Of a stretch of DNA of 64,000 nucleotides, positions 45,308 through 55,348 are shown piece by piece. The stretch is from Alopecurus myosuroides (Eukaryota; Streptophyta; Magnoliopsida; Poales; Poaceae). The DNA is taken from the NCBI GenBank assembly GCA_028641055.1, contig CM054059.1, positions 48,927,682-48,991,681 of the forward strand. The letters are read 5' to 3'. Both the position numbers and the translations under genes were made by a program. Every line of letters begins with the position of its first letter. The stretch's first letter is position 1. The notes under the pieces were generated by a model. The model saw nothing but the letters and a program-made list of their open reading frames with translations, did no database searches and was not told the DNA's origin.

Positions 45308-46049
45308 AGAGAGTTGGTACTGGTGCATCCATTAGGATATGGGAGGACCCATGGATCGATGAGAATACGGGTTCGCGACCGTTGGCGCGGTTACCTACAG
45401 CAACAGCTACAACGGTCGACGAATTAATCGATGAGGATGGTGATTGGAACTTGGAGAAGCTGGGAGAAAATTTGTTCTGCCAGATGTCCGAGCAATCCAG
45501 CGAATTTCGAGAAGTGAAGATGAGGATTTTTGGGCTTGGAAGGCTGAGAAACGCGGTAATTTCACTGTCAAATCGGCCTACCATCTCATGTGCAAACATA
45601 GGAGACCTCCTGATGCTCCTTCGGACTCAAATGGCGCCCTGAAACCCTCGTGGAAGAAGCTATGGAAGATGCAAATTCCCCCTAAGGTACGAAACTTTTG
45701 GTGGCGAGTTATACATGATTTTATACCGTGTCGTAAAGTTCTCAAGGAGAAGCATGTTGAATACATCGATAACTGCGAAGATTGTGGCGCGGTTGAATCT
45801 ATATACCACTCTCTGTTCGATTGTACCTGGGCGAGAAGGTTCTGGCAAGAGATGAGAAGAGTTACAGAAGTGAAGATCCCTCGCCTTCACCCAAGTTCCT
45901 GGGCTACTGATATGATTGAGGGTGGCTCGTTTCAGCGCATGACGCGGCCATCATTTTATGTGGCTGCTGGAGTGTGTGGTCGGAGAGAAATAACAGGCGC
46001 CATGGGAAACAAGGTAACGATCCGAAATCTTCTGTTAAGTGGGCTGTAG
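45308..46049 (+). pseudogene. LINE ORF2, zf-RVT region
   Basis: Reading in shifting frames gives SIRIWEDPWI, then GNFTVKSAYHLM, WKMQIPPKVRNFWWRV and the zinc motif CEDCGAVESIYHSLFDC. This domain binds RNA or assists target priming in plant LINEs. Frameshifts lie near 45260 and 45470. Confidence 0.85.
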
Positions 46050-46597
46050 ATGTGGCGTGTGATCTATCTACCACACCTAAAGCTAAGATCACTAGCCCAA
46101 AGAAGGAGTGGCGACCTCCGAGAGAGGGTTTTATCAAGATCAATGTGGATGCTGGCTATGATCCTATGGCAAGGTCGGGTTCGACAGGGGCCATTATCCG
46201 CAACACGGAAGGAGCTCTTGTCCGTGCTCAGGCCTTATGGTACGAGGCTGCAGCGAGTGCTCGATCGATGGAGGCAATTGCGATACGTGACGGTCTTCGA
46301 TTTGCAGCGGACCTTGGATACACAAAGGTAGAGATCGAAAGTGATGCCCTGGAGGTGGTCAACTTGTGCAATTCAGACAACTTTGAGAGAACTGATATTG
46401 GGGCTATTTGCAGGGAAATGTCCAACCTTGCTTTTAGTTTTGTTACATGTCATATTGCGTATGTTTCCAGGGAAATTAATGAGGCTGCACACCTGTGTGC
46501 TAAGCAAGCGAGTTGTAATAGGCGTAGATGTCTTTGGGTCAATTTCATCCCAGCATTCCTGCGTGTTTGCTTGGGTAACTCTCTGTACCCTTCTTGA
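45974..46597 (+). pseudogene. LINE ORF2, C-terminal RNase H
   Basis: RVT_3-type RNase H: FIKINVDAGYD, GSTGAIIRNTEGALV, SARSMEAIAIRDGLRFA and IESDALEVV, with the acidic residues D, E and D in order. It would degrade the RNA strand of the hybrid. This domain is open over its whole length but out of frame with the preceding part. Confidence 0.88.
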
Positions 46598-46630
46598 GTT
46601 TTAATTGAGTGGTTGTTCTTCAAAAAAAAA

Positions 46631-46645
46631 AACTCGGCTTGTCCC
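46631..46645. repeat. Target-site duplication of the near full-length LINE, right copy
   Basis: AACTCGGCTTGTCCC, after the poly(A). Confidence 0.92.
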
Positions 46646-46799
46646 CAAGCCGTTGTCTTCGAAGGATAACAAGGGGCCGATTTGCTGGGATCCCATGGAG
46701 CATGAACTTTCTTTATGTTGTCGGTGTCCCTATGGTAATCTTCACGGTTGTAGTACACTTGGTCGGGGTAGTCGTAGCTGACATGGATAAGGTTGGACA
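46646..46799 (-). pseudogene. Small ORF interrupted by two LINE insertions
   Basis: The minus-strand frame starts MSNLIHVSYDYPDQVYYN at 46799 and stays open to the LINE target site at 46645, after which the last six codons and stop lie at 41005-41041. A smaller LINE (46805-47099) sits just upstream of its ATG; the duplicated target overlaps the start codon. The frame encodes about 63 residues rich in Tyr, Asp and Pro. I do not recognise it. It may be a host exon or part of an old retroelement. Confidence 0.4.
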
Positions 46800-46804
46800 T
46801 GGCA
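46791..46804. repeat. Target-site duplication of the small LINE, left copy
   Basis: GGTTGGACATGGCA, matched at 47100-47113 with one mismatch. Confidence 0.85.
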
Positions 46805-47099
46805 AGCTTTGGCGTCGATCGCCATGCTCATCTCATGGGAGATTTGGAAGGAAAGGAATGCGCGGGTTTTTCAAAATCAATCCATCACCGCAAACATGCT
46901 CATCTCTAAGATCAAAGAGGAAGCGGCTTTATGGAGCGTCACGGGAGCGAAATCTCTAAGTTATATCTTACCGAGCGAGTAATCCACTTTGTTTGTGTGG
47001 TCGTGACACTAGTGTCACGGCTTGGCTTGTAAAATCTCTAAAACTTTCTCCTTAATTAATGAAATGGCAAATCTGTTGCCTCGTTTCAAATAAAAAAAA
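46805..47099 (+). mobile_element. 5'-truncated LINE, 295 bp
   Basis: Contains the end of ORF2 (MLISWEIWKERNARVFQNQS ... SYILPSE and a stop), a short 3' UTR with TTAATTAATGAAATGGCAAATC and a poly(A), flanked by a 14-bp target duplication with one mismatch. Confidence 0.9.
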
Positions 47100-47113
47100 G
47101 GTTGGGCATGGCA
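47100..47113. repeat. Target-site duplication of the small LINE, right copy
   Basis: GGTTGGGCATGGCA, one mismatch to 46791-46804. Confidence 0.85.
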
Positions 47114-48181
47114 GTTTAGTTTGTCACAATCCTCCCTTCTTGAGAATGTGCTTGCTAGAGTTGATCAGAAAAAAAATATATAGCAGTGGATTCGGAAGTA
47201 GTTTACCACTTCTCATAGCTGCGCATAGAAAGCATGCGACCTCCAGGCCGGATTCCACAGACTCCTCCGGTGTTGATTAGCTTTGTCATCAAAGTCTACG
47301 GGCATCCAGATAATTGATGCAGTCCCAAATCGAAGACCCTCCTTACTGGTCCATAAGGAGTCTGATACTTGCTACAACTGAACCATATATGTTGTAGACA
47401 AAACACTTTTCAAAGCGAGAGATGGCTAGCCACTGAAATAGTTCCCCACTGCCACTTGACATCGCCAGTTGATGTCGGTGCACCTAGGGATCATATTTCC
47501 ACTAGAAGGAAAGCTAAAACTGGAAGTGACACCACCATGCTCTTGCTTGAAATATGTCCTTTCTTTACAATGAGTTTTGCAAGTGAGACAATCTGACCTC
47601 CTTAAAATAATGCATTGAAATTTTGTGTTTGTTTTGTTTTGCAGTTGTAAAAAGACCCTGTTCTGTTATCCTCCGATAATGGAAACCGGCCCGTGTCGTT
47701 TGTAAAAAAGAAAAGAAAAAGCCTCACACCCGGACGAGACAACTGAAAATAGTTTATAGCCTGCTTTTGCATAGAAAAGTAGGTACATTCGAGATATAAC
47801 AGATTTGCAGTTAGTGACATATTTAATCTCTATTCTACCCCTGGTTTATCTTCTTTTTTTAGATCTACCATGGTTTCTGGGATGAGAAGATATACACATT
47901 TTGCAATGTCAGCTCGACAGACGGTGCAGGAAAGTGTAATTCAGCATCGTGTCGATCTTTCAGGACAGTTTCAGTTGGTCCGTCTGTCTTGTCCAGCAAT
48001 CTCCAAAGTGTCCACCGGTCTCAGCGCGCGCACCGACCGCCACAGATGGCACGGTGCCGCGGCATGGGTGCACACGCCGTTATGGCGGCTGCCGCTGATG
48101 CCGGCTTGCAAGAAAAGGGACCGATGCATACGGCTATCTCGCTTCTACAATGCACAGAGGCGTACACGAAAGATTGATCGA
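47114..48181. other. Intergenic sequence and SAUR 3' UTR
   Basis: No recognisable coding region or element. The last few hundred bases before 48182 would hold the 3' UTR of the minus-strand SAUR gene. The long plus-strand frame 47870-48628 is the GC-rich shadow of that gene. Confidence 0.5.
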
Positions 48182-48619
48182 TCACGAGACGAGCTTCTCG
48201 ATGGCCACCCCCTGCAGCAGCAGCGGCCGCGAGTCTCCGCGTCGGCGGCGGAAAGATCGGCGCTCGTCGGAGACCGGCGAGGGCGAGACGCGGCGGAGGA
48301 CATCCCGGAGGCGGTCCTCGTCGCAGGGGAGAGCGAGGGGCCCGCTGGCACCGGACGGGAAGCCGTACTCCTCCTCCGCCTGCCGGAGCAGCTCCCGGAA
48401 CGCCGGGTGGCTCAGCTGCGCCAGCCGCACCAGGAACCGTCTCGGGTCCCCAGCGCGGCCCTGGACGCGCACCGCCACGTGCCCCGCCGGCACGGCCGAT
48501 GCGGCGTCCTCCGTGGAGTCCCTGTCGGGGCGCACCGAGGCCGCCGATCGGGAGCGCCACCGCCGCACGGCGCGGGGAAGCCAGACGAGCGACGGGACCG
48601 TGTTGATGACCCTGCACAT
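48182..48619 (-). CDS. SAUR family protein (small auxin-up RNA)
   Basis: 145 residues, single exon, as is normal for SAURs. The SAUR domain spans about 43-110: VPAGHVAVRV, RRFLVRLAQLSHPAFRELLRQAEEEYGF, then GPLALPCDEDRLRDVL. Family members act in auxin-promoted growth, often by inhibiting PP2C.D phosphatases and so activating plasma-membrane H+-ATPases. The N-terminus (MCRVINTVPSLVWLPRAVRRW) is basic and amphipathic. I chose the ATG at 48619 because it lies about 105 bp below a TATA box (48725-48732); the upstream in-frame extension crosses that box. The C-terminal tail is Arg/Ser-rich. The gene looks intact and is the clearest host gene here. Confidence 0.92.
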   Translation of the reverse strand: MCRVINTVPSLVWLPRAVRRWRSRSAASVRPDRDSTEDAASAVPAGHVAVRVQGRAGDPRRFLVRLAQLSHPAFRELLRQAEEEYGFPSGASGPLALPCDEDRLRDVLRRVSPSPVSDERRSFRRRRGDSRPLLLQGVAIEKLVS

Positions 48620-48724
48620 GATGCTTGACGAAGCGAACCGAAGGCTGAAGCGACGATCTGTGTTTGCTCTGCTGCTCTTTGCGTTGAACGTGAGAACTGA
48701 AGGATGAAGTGGACGGGATGGGAG

Positions 48725-48732
48725 TATATATA
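48725..48732 (-). promoter_or_regulatory. TATA box of the SAUR gene
   Basis: TATATATA in a GC-rich setting, about 105 bp upstream of the ATG on the minus strand, giving a 5' UTR of about 75 nt. Confidence 0.8.
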
Positions 48733-48780
48733 GCGCCCGGGGCCAGCACCGCGCGCCGTGGTGTGACATGGTGTGTTCAG

Positions 48781-48786
48781 CACGTG
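48781..48786. promoter_or_regulatory. G-box upstream of the SAUR gene
   Basis: CACGTG, about 50 bp upstream of the TATA box. G-boxes bind bZIP and PIF/bHLH factors, and several SAUR genes are PIF-regulated. Function here is inferred. Confidence 0.5.
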
Positions 48787-48849
48787 AGGGCGGTACTAGC
48801 ACACCCGAACAGGAGTAGGGTAAAGCTGGTTGAATCATTTCAGGGAGCC

Positions 48850-49499
48850 TACTACTTGGGTGAAAGTGAGATGAGTAAAGTGTGATCGATCGATGTCTAC
48901 AGCAATCCAGCACAGACCGGTGCGAACCATGCAAAGGTTCGGCATGCATGAATCTCGTGGTGACTGGTTCCGGAGGACCAGGCTACACAAAGGCACAACC
49001 TCCGAGAGGACCGGACTACCTCGTCACGGCCGCGGTGGCCGGCGGCTTCCGGACTCCAGCTAGCCGTGCTACCAACCTGCGCACCGCTGGTCCGGTACGG
49101 TAAGCACATCGGCATTCTCTGCCTGTCGTTTGTACGCTCAACCTCAAGGGCGCTAGGCTAGCTAGCTAGTAGCTCCCAGATTCACTGAATAGGGCATTGC
49201 ATGCGTCACTCGCGTACGTACCTACTAGGTCGACCGATATGACGCATGCATTTCGTGTGCCCACCGCCACGGATCCTTCCTTCTTTCACTTTCCCCAGGG
49301 CTCCACGTGTTTTTCTTGTCATACGTACGTACGTGCTGACGCCTTGACGGTGCTTGTCCTTGCTGAAGAAGATGACAGACATTCGCCCCACCGCTGACGC
49401 TGAGAACAGCTACCGCTTGACTTGCATTTCGCGTCTCGAGAGTCTACCAAGTGCCCCCACATTTTTCGTAAATCTCCACGCCCCAGAGCTCTGTATGCG
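48850..49499. other. Intergenic sequence upstream of the SAUR gene
   Basis: No supported coding frame. Short simple patches (GCTAGCTAGCTAG near 49158, ACGTACGTACGTGC near 49324) are present. Confidence 0.6.
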
Positions 49500-49859
49500 T
49501 AAGAGCATCTCCACGCCCCAGAGCCTCCAGGACGACTTTATTTCCGCCGTTTTCCGCCCAGTCGCACCCCACGAGTCCAAATAGCGTCGGATTGGGCCTA
49601 ATTATCGTCCGGCGAACCCAGCGCGTCGGGGCGCAATTGGAGGCAACGGATGAAGGGAAATGGCGCGAAAGAGCTCCGGCGTCGACCCGCACTGTCGGCG
49701 AGAGAGAGCTTCGCCCTCCTCGGCTCCGCGCGCGTTATTGGCGCCCCCGTGTGGACTGACCGAGTGGAGCAGCCTTATCGCCTGCGGCAAAGTAATGGCG
49801 GTGCACCGATAGTCGCGCACGTTCGCCCAAATAAAAGCCTCCCACCGTTGACGTCCTTC

Positions 49860-49941
49860 TCGCCCCCATCGCCACCTTCTCGCCCCCATCCCCATCTCAC
49901 TCGCCCCCATCGCCACCTTCTCGCCCCCATCCCCATCTCAC
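49860..49941 (+). repeat. 41-bp tandem repeat, two copies
   Basis: Two perfect copies (49860-49900 and 49901-49941) of a unit starting TCGCCCCCATCGCC, in the leader of the MAARF-type gene. Confidence 0.9.
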
Positions 49942-49968
49942 TCGCCCAAGCCCATTCCTCCCCCGGCG

Positions 49969-50570
49969 ATGGCGGCACGCTTCCCCGGAGACGGCGCCGC
50001 AGCCAACGGCTTCGGGAGGCGGTGGGTGCACGAGGAGGAGGCGGGCCTCATGTACGCGGCGGGCTACCCGGTGCCCCCGGATATGCGCCTGCCCGGCGAT
50101 TGGAGGCTCATCGCGGACGGGCTACCGGTGCCCCCCCCCTCCCTGAAGGCGGCGACTTCATCGCCACGATCCACGACGAGCTCTCCCGCCTGACGCCGGC
50201 GCAGGACGCCGAGGCGCCCCGTCTTCCACCTGCGAACTATGGCGCGTGTGTGGTCTACTTCTAGGAGCGGCGCGACAACGAGCTAATGGCCTACGGCGCC
50301 ACCGCGCGGCAACTTCGACGGTCGCCGCCGCTGATGGGGCGGCCATGGCCGCACCCTCGACGCTATTCGCGCGCACACTGAGAACGACAACGTCCCTCGG
50401 CTGGAGTACCCTCCCCCACCCCCGCCGCGAGTAACAAGCTTCTCTCGGCACCGTGCGAGTGGCCTGTGGGCGGCGAGAAGGATGACGGCAGAGTCGTCGT
50501 CGTCCTCCTCGCATTCCTCCGGCACTGCGCGAACGTCGGAGCTGCGCCCGGTGAAGACCGAGCCCTCTGA
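49969..50570 (+). pseudogene. MAARFPG-type repeated grass ORF, frameshifted
   Basis: Starts MAARFPGDGAAANGFGRRWV, followed by EEAGLMYAAGYPVPPDMRLPGDW. A C-run at 50131-50138 shifts the frame. Later pieces (RTLRT, RRMTAESSSSSSHSS, ELRPVKTEP) are readable in other frames to the Copia junction. I recall this protein type as highly repeated in wheat and rice, probably transposon-borne, of unknown function. An AAATAAAAGC box near 49829 could be its TATA. Confidence 0.5.
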
Positions 50571-50571
50571 T

Positions 50572-51496
50572 CCACCTGCTCGCGCTCGGGGAGTCGTTCT
50601 CGGCGCCCTCCATCATCATCGCGACGACGCCAGGAGTCATCACGGTCACCCAATCCGCGATCACCGCAGTCACCCTGTCCACGGTCACCATGATCACCGC
50701 CTTCGCGCGCGCGGTCACCACGCTTGGCAGACCGACCACGGTAGTATCCGCGCTGGCGATCATCAGCTTCCTGACGATTGTAGTCACGGCCTCCATCACG
50801 AGCATAGTCACGACCACGACGGGCGAGATTTGTAGAGGACGTGAAGCCACCGGCTTGACCGATTTCAGCAAGCATATCTTGACGTGCATCATGGGCGCAT
50901 ATCTGGGCATAGAGGTCATCAAGGGTGATTGATTCGTTACCGTTCACAGCTGAGACAACGGAGTTGTAGCTTGCGTCGAGCCCATTAGTGACATAGCCTA
51001 TCATCTCGTCCTCCTCTACTGGCTTCCCGATTGCAGCGAGCTCCGAAGCGAAGCTTTTCATCTTAGCAAAGAACGCAGCAGCGGTGAGATCATTCTTCTT
51101 GGTGCCATTGAGTGCGGCACGCAGCTGATTGACCTTGGACCTCGAGTGCACGTTGAACATCTTGGTGATCACGGCCCAGACGCCTGCTGCGGTGTCGACG
51201 CCAACAACATGAGCAATGATCTCGGGAGAAAGCGAGTTGAGGAGCCAGGTGAGAACAGCTTGATCCCGTGTCAGCCAGGTGGTGTAAGCAGGATTTGGGG
51301 ACTTGGATTTGTTTGCGTCAGTACCTTCAAGGAACTTCACCGGGGCGGCTTCAGTGCCATCTAGCAGCTCGAGAACCTGGGCGCCACGAAGTGCTGGCAT
51401 CACCAGGGTCTTCCAGAGCAGGTAGTTCGACCTTGTTAGCTTCTGCGTGGATGGGTTTCCGAGCGTGGACAGCAGCGTTGGAGCCGGCGTGGTCAT
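50572..51496 (-). pseudogene. Copia Gag (UBN2-like), truncated
   Basis: Starts MTTPAPTLLSTLGNPSTQKL. The gag domain has SNYLLWKTLVMPALRG, LLNSLSPEIIAHVVG, AAGVWAVITKMFNVHSRSKV and GYVTNGLDASYNSVV (roughly residues 20-175). A long Arg/Asp/Gly-rich tail with repeated GDRG-type units follows. About 308 residues belong to Gag; the rest of the open frame reads into the neighbouring element. It would package the element RNA. No zinc knuckle or pol remains. Confidence 0.85.
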
Positions 51497-51515
51497 TGTC
51501 GATGTCGAGTGCTTC

Positions 51516-51720
51516 CGATCAGCGATCGTTTGAGGGCTTGGTGGTGGGTTTCCGATCTGATAGACTCAAGATCGTATGGGTTTTGCGTATGTATGGCTTC
51601 CGATCAAGAGATCGTGGAGAGGATGTTTGTGGTTTTCCGATCAAGGAGGTGATCGTAGGGGATTTGTGGCTTCCGATCAAGATTATGATCGTAGTATGGT
51701 GGGTTTCCGATCTAAGATCG
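51516..51720 (-). repeat. Six CGATC/GATCG stem-loops in the Copia leader
   Basis: Inverted pairs at 51516-51528, 51553-51574, 51601-51614, 51638-51655, 51674-51691 and 51708-51720, each CGATC, a loop of 3-12 nt, then GATCG, next to TTCC. They lie between the primer site and the gag ATG. Confidence 0.85.
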
Positions 51721-51759
51721 TATGTGGCGGCTAGGGTTTTAGAACGTGGAGCACATTGG

Positions 51760-51770
51760 CTCTGATACCA
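51760..51770 (-). promoter_or_regulatory. Primer-binding site (initiator tRNA-Met)
   Basis: The minus strand reads TGGTATCAGAG directly after the LTR end, complementary to the 3' end of initiator tRNA-Met, as in most plant Copia elements. Confidence 0.9.
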
Positions 51771-51936
51771 TGTCAGAGATCATAGCGGAACCGATAACTC
51801 GTTAGAGTCTCGGGTTGCGTGTTATATGGGGAGGAAAAGCCCCTCCGGTGGCATTACAGGGAGGCCCACGTATAGTCGGTATACTATACCGTACTGTACA
51901 TGAGTAAAACAGAAATACATTCAACAAATCACAACA
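51771..51936 (-). repeat. 5' LTR of the truncated Copia element
   Basis: 166 bp, from TGTCAGAG to CACAACA on the plus strand, with TG/CA ends. Short LTRs of this size occur in several plant Copia lineages. Confidence 0.8.
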
Positions 51937-52922
51937 ATGGAAGCCGTCATTGCCCATGCCTCTGTGATCTTCTTCCTTAATGAATCATTTTCCTCGCAGC
52001 TTCGGGGATATGTCGAATGACGAAGCTCAATGTGAGGAAACCTGTCAGCGCAGAACTTGCACATGTTCATGCCGTGCAGAGACACCTCTTTGATGTTCAC
52101 CGCAGCTTCCATGGCGCGCCTGATGTATCCCATGAAGTTGGCGTTGGACTGGAAGCCGTAGATGGTTAGCTTGGCCAGATTTTTGTGCTTGAAATTAGTA
52201 GCAGACGGCACCCATTTCACATCCATAGAAACTCTTTTCTGGCTCTGTTCCACACTTATGATCCCATACAATGATGAAAACGTCCTCTACTGATGGTGCA
52301 GCTTCAAGAAGGAACATTGTCCAAGCTATATCACATTCTTCAGGAAGACTGTCCAGATTCACAAACCGTAGTTGGCCGAACATAGGAGCGAGAGCTCTCG
52401 GCCATTCTGGTCGAATCCATATCTGGGACAGATGAAACAAAATATAATGAGTGCAAGTTAAGTTACTAGTACTAATGTTGCATAAAACCATCATGCAATG
52501 AAATCAACACAGAGATGATTGGAGTGAGTAGCTTTTCACTTCGAAAATTCAGATACTGATGGCTTACAGAAGAGATATTAGCAAGAAGCCGGCTTAGCAT
52601 GAGGGTCTGGTCGGAAAGGCATGCATCAGCGAGGCTTAGCTTTGACAACTGGGGAACAAAACCAAGAACCAAGGGATTTTCATCACAACGCCAATAATGA
52701 TAGGTCATCCGTTGGAGCTTTGGTAGACAGTCGAGCTCCACAGTTTTGAATTCCCCCATAAGTAATATCAAGCTCCACGAGTACATCATGTTCTACATGG
52801 AGCACCGACCTAATACCCGCGTCACACTTGAAGAAAGACAATGACTCCAACCGCTTGAAAGTGGCAAGGATATTGGGTATGTCCGATTCACCAAACCTCG
52901 GATTCTGCAGTTGCATCGTGAG
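51937..52922 (-). pseudogene. F-box/FBD-LRR protein, C-terminal fragment
   Basis: The minus strand encodes leucine-rich repeats: NILATFKRLESLSFFKCDAGIRSV, LVELDITYG, FVPQLSKLSLADACLSD, then after an intron IWIRPEW, FVNLDSLPEECDIAWTMFLLEAAPSVEDVFI, and HKNLAKLTIYGFQSNANFMGYIRRAMEAAVNIKEVSLH. The acceptor is CATCTGTCCCAG at 52423, but the donor is unclear. A shift near 52240 and another near 52760 break the frame. The 5' part with the F-box is absent: a LINE begins at about 52920, and the C-terminus runs into a Copia LTR. F-box/LRR proteins normally recruit substrates to SCF ubiquitin ligases. Confidence 0.8.
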
Positions 52923-55346
52923 ACCAAGCTTGATTCAAAACTTGGATGCCAAAGCCGATTCTGTTGGACTTGATGAAGAGGAGTGGGGTTTCCGGTTTCA
53001 CATTGAGGACCAGCTTCTGCAGATATACAAAATCGAGGAGGAGTATTGCGGCAGCGCGGAAAGGTCCGGTGGGTGCTCCAGGGGGACGCCAATATGGCCT
53101 ATTTTCATGCTGTCGCTAACGGTAGAAGAAGGAAGTGTCTTATCTCGTCCTTGTAGACGCCTGGGGGCCCCATTTCAGACCCAACCCTGATTCAACAACA
53201 TGTCTACGAATTTTACAGAGAACTGTTGGGTACGGTGGCACCCACACACTTGCACCTGGCCTCAAACACATGGAGTAGGGAGGGCTGTGTTTCAGAGAGC
53301 GAGAATGAAAACCCGATTCTTACCTACTCCGAGGGGGAGCTGGAAGCTATTGTGCAAGACATGAAGTCGAATAAGGCGCCTCGACCGGACGGGTTCCCAA
53401 TGAGCCTTCTTGAAAAAATTCTGGTCGTTGTGCAAATTAGGGATCTTGCATCTGCTGAACGATTTCATGCTTAGGAGGATTGATGTGGCGTACTGGCGTG
53501 GCTCAACTTTCGGGTTCTTACTCTTATTTCAAAAGTTCCGGGGCCAGACCTTATCACCCAGTTTAGACCGATTGCGCTCATCAACGTGATCTTTAAAATC
53601 ATCTCCAAAGCGGTAGCATCGAGGCTTGACCATGTGGCCAATAGAGTTATCAGCCCATTCCAGCCGGCTTTCCTGAAGGGCAGGCACATTTTGGATGGTG
53701 CCTTGGCCCTTTTGGAGATCGTCCATGAGCTGAAGGTTAAAAATCTTGGAGGGGTGCTTTTGAAGCTGGATTTCGAGAAAGCGTACGATAGAGTTAATTG
53801 GTCCTTCCTCCTCAAAGTTCTCCGCAGGAAAGGTTTTAGCTAAGGGTACATTCACAGAATTGACCAGTTGGTTACCGGGGGCAAAATGGCAATCTCGATT
53901 AATGGTGAAATAGGACCATACTTCTTAAATTGGAGGGGGCGAGACAAGGGGATCCGCTATCCCCCATCCTTTTCAACTTTGTGGTTGAGGCTCTCTCGGC
54001 CATGCTTTCCGCAGCATGGGTTGCGGGACACATTGAGGGAGTTGTACATCATCTGATTCGAGGGGGCATCTCACACCTCCAGTATGTGGACGATACTATC
54101 ATCCTCATATAGAACAACGACAAGTCCATCGCCAACCTCAAGTTTTTGCTTCTGTGCTTTGAGAACATGTCTGGCCTTAAGATCAATTTCCACAAGAGTG
54201 AAGTCTTCATGCTAGACCAGCCAAAAGAGGAGCAAGTTAGAGTGGCTCATTTCCGTTTATGTACCTGGGCCTTCCCATCTCGGATCGCAAACTCACTATT
54301 GAGCAATGGAACTTGCTAGTCAATAAGCTGGCTTCCAGGGTGGAAGTTTGGATGGGTAGACTACTGTCATGCAGGGGGAGACTAGTTCTATCTAATGCTT
54401 GCCTTGAGGCCATTCGGGCCAGATTCTGCTGGGAAGGATCGGACCCAAAACGCAAGTATCACATGGTTAACTAGCGGGCGGTCTGTCGGCCTAAGGACTA
54501 TGGGGGATTGGGGCTGACCAACAGTAAGCTCTTCAGTCAAGATCTCATGCTAAAATGGGTCTGGAAGCTTTACCAAGAGGAGAGTTCGATTTGGAAATCC
54601 CTGTTATTGGAAAAGTATCTAGAAGCCAACAATATTTTTGCTAGACAAACCCAAGGGGGTCGCAGTTTTGGCGTAGTCTGCACAAAATCAAGCATCTTTT
54701 CAAGCTTGGGGCTAGATTTGTGGTTCGGGATGGGTCCTGAACTAGATGCTGGCTAGATTGGTGGTCTGGAAAGGGCCCGTTATGTGATCGCTTGCCGCGA
54801 CTTTTTTCCATTGCCGACAATCAGTCCCTCTCAGTGGCGGAGGCCTATGACTTGGAGCGTGATGGGGTAGGCTTTAGGCGTTCGTTTGACTAGGAGGATG
54901 CGGACTGTTGGAGAAGGCTGACCCTTGAGGTGGACGACATCCTCCTGGAGGAGGGCCAGGACGGTGTCCGCTGGGCTTTGGAGCCTTCTGGCTCGTTCTC
55001 GATGGCTTCTACTTGTCAAGCGTTAGCTCAGGGGGCTTCCGTGGCCCATAGTAAGGGACTCTGGGAGGCACGGATCCCTCTCAAAGTAAAGATTTTCTCT
55101 TGGCAACTGGCGCTGGACCATTTGCTAACCAGTGGCCATATTGATGCTCGTCCCGGCCCATCGTATGGGTCATGCTCCTTGTGTGGGGCTAGGGAGGATG
55201 CGACGCACATTTTCTTCTCTTGTGTTTTAGCCAAGTTGGGCTGGAGTGTGTTCCAGAGCTTGTTGGGTACTTCTTGGGCACTGACAAACTTCCCCCAACT
55301 TTTTGCCATCAACCAATCGCTTGAAAAGATGCTTCACACCTTTTGA
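52923..55346 (+). mobile_element. L1-type LINE fragment, both ends truncated
   Basis: Plus-strand ORF2 pieces with no endonuclease and no poly(A) tail. It abuts the F-box pseudogene on the left and a stray primer-binding site on the right. Confidence 0.85.
52960..55346 (+). pseudogene. LINE ORF2 remnant (RT and zf-RVT)
   Basis: In broken frames: LDEEEWGFRFHIEDQLLQIYK, ANMAYFHAVANGRRR (shifted), KSNKAPRPDGFPMSLL, FLKGRHILDG, VLLKLDFEKAYDRVNW, RQGDPLSPILFNFVVEAL, QYVDDTIIL (54080-54107), LGLPISDRKLTIEQW, and a zf-RVT segment (GSFSMASTCQAL ... CSLCGAREDATHIFFSC) at 54930-55346. Many stops and shifts. Confidence 0.85.
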
Positions 55347-55348
55347 TA

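Larger units (their letters stand above)
41042..46630 (+). mobile_element. Near full-length L1-type LINE
   Basis: 5.6 kb with a GC-rich 5' UTR (41042-41256), ORF1, an overlapping ORF2 with endonuclease, reverse transcriptase, zf-RVT and C-terminal RNase H, a short 3' UTR and poly(A) at 46622-46630. A perfect 15-bp duplication flanks it. Only a few stops and shifts break the frames, so it is the youngest-looking LINE in the window. Confidence 0.95.
49503..50570 (+). mobile_element. Probable PIF/Harbinger-type fragment
   Basis: Begins TAA-GAGCATCTCCACGCC at 49500, resembling the GAGCATCTCC termini and TAA targets of grass Harbinger elements. It carries the promoter and start of the MAARF-type gene below and is cut by a Copia element near 50570, so the other end is lost. 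The class assignment is tentative. Confidence 0.4.
50571..51936 (-). mobile_element. Truncated Copia retrotransposon, 5' end only
   Basis: Minus strand: 166-bp LTR (51771-51936), primer site, a 260-bp leader with six hairpins, and gag. It is lost beyond about 50571. The LTR edge abuts an F-box pseudogene at 51937. Confidence 0.85.

Noticed and set aside
47870..48707. Long plus-strand frames over the SAUR gene
   Set aside because: They are GC-rich shadows of the minus-strand SAUR coding sequence, with Arg/Pro-rich non-protein-like composition.
48620..48949. Upstream extension of the SAUR frame
   Set aside because: It crosses the TATA box and has no SAUR similarity; the ATG at 48619 is the sensible start.
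50363..50570. C-terminal continuation of the Copia Gag frame
   Set aside because: It reads into the antisense strand of the MAARF-type element; Gag similarity ends near 50572.
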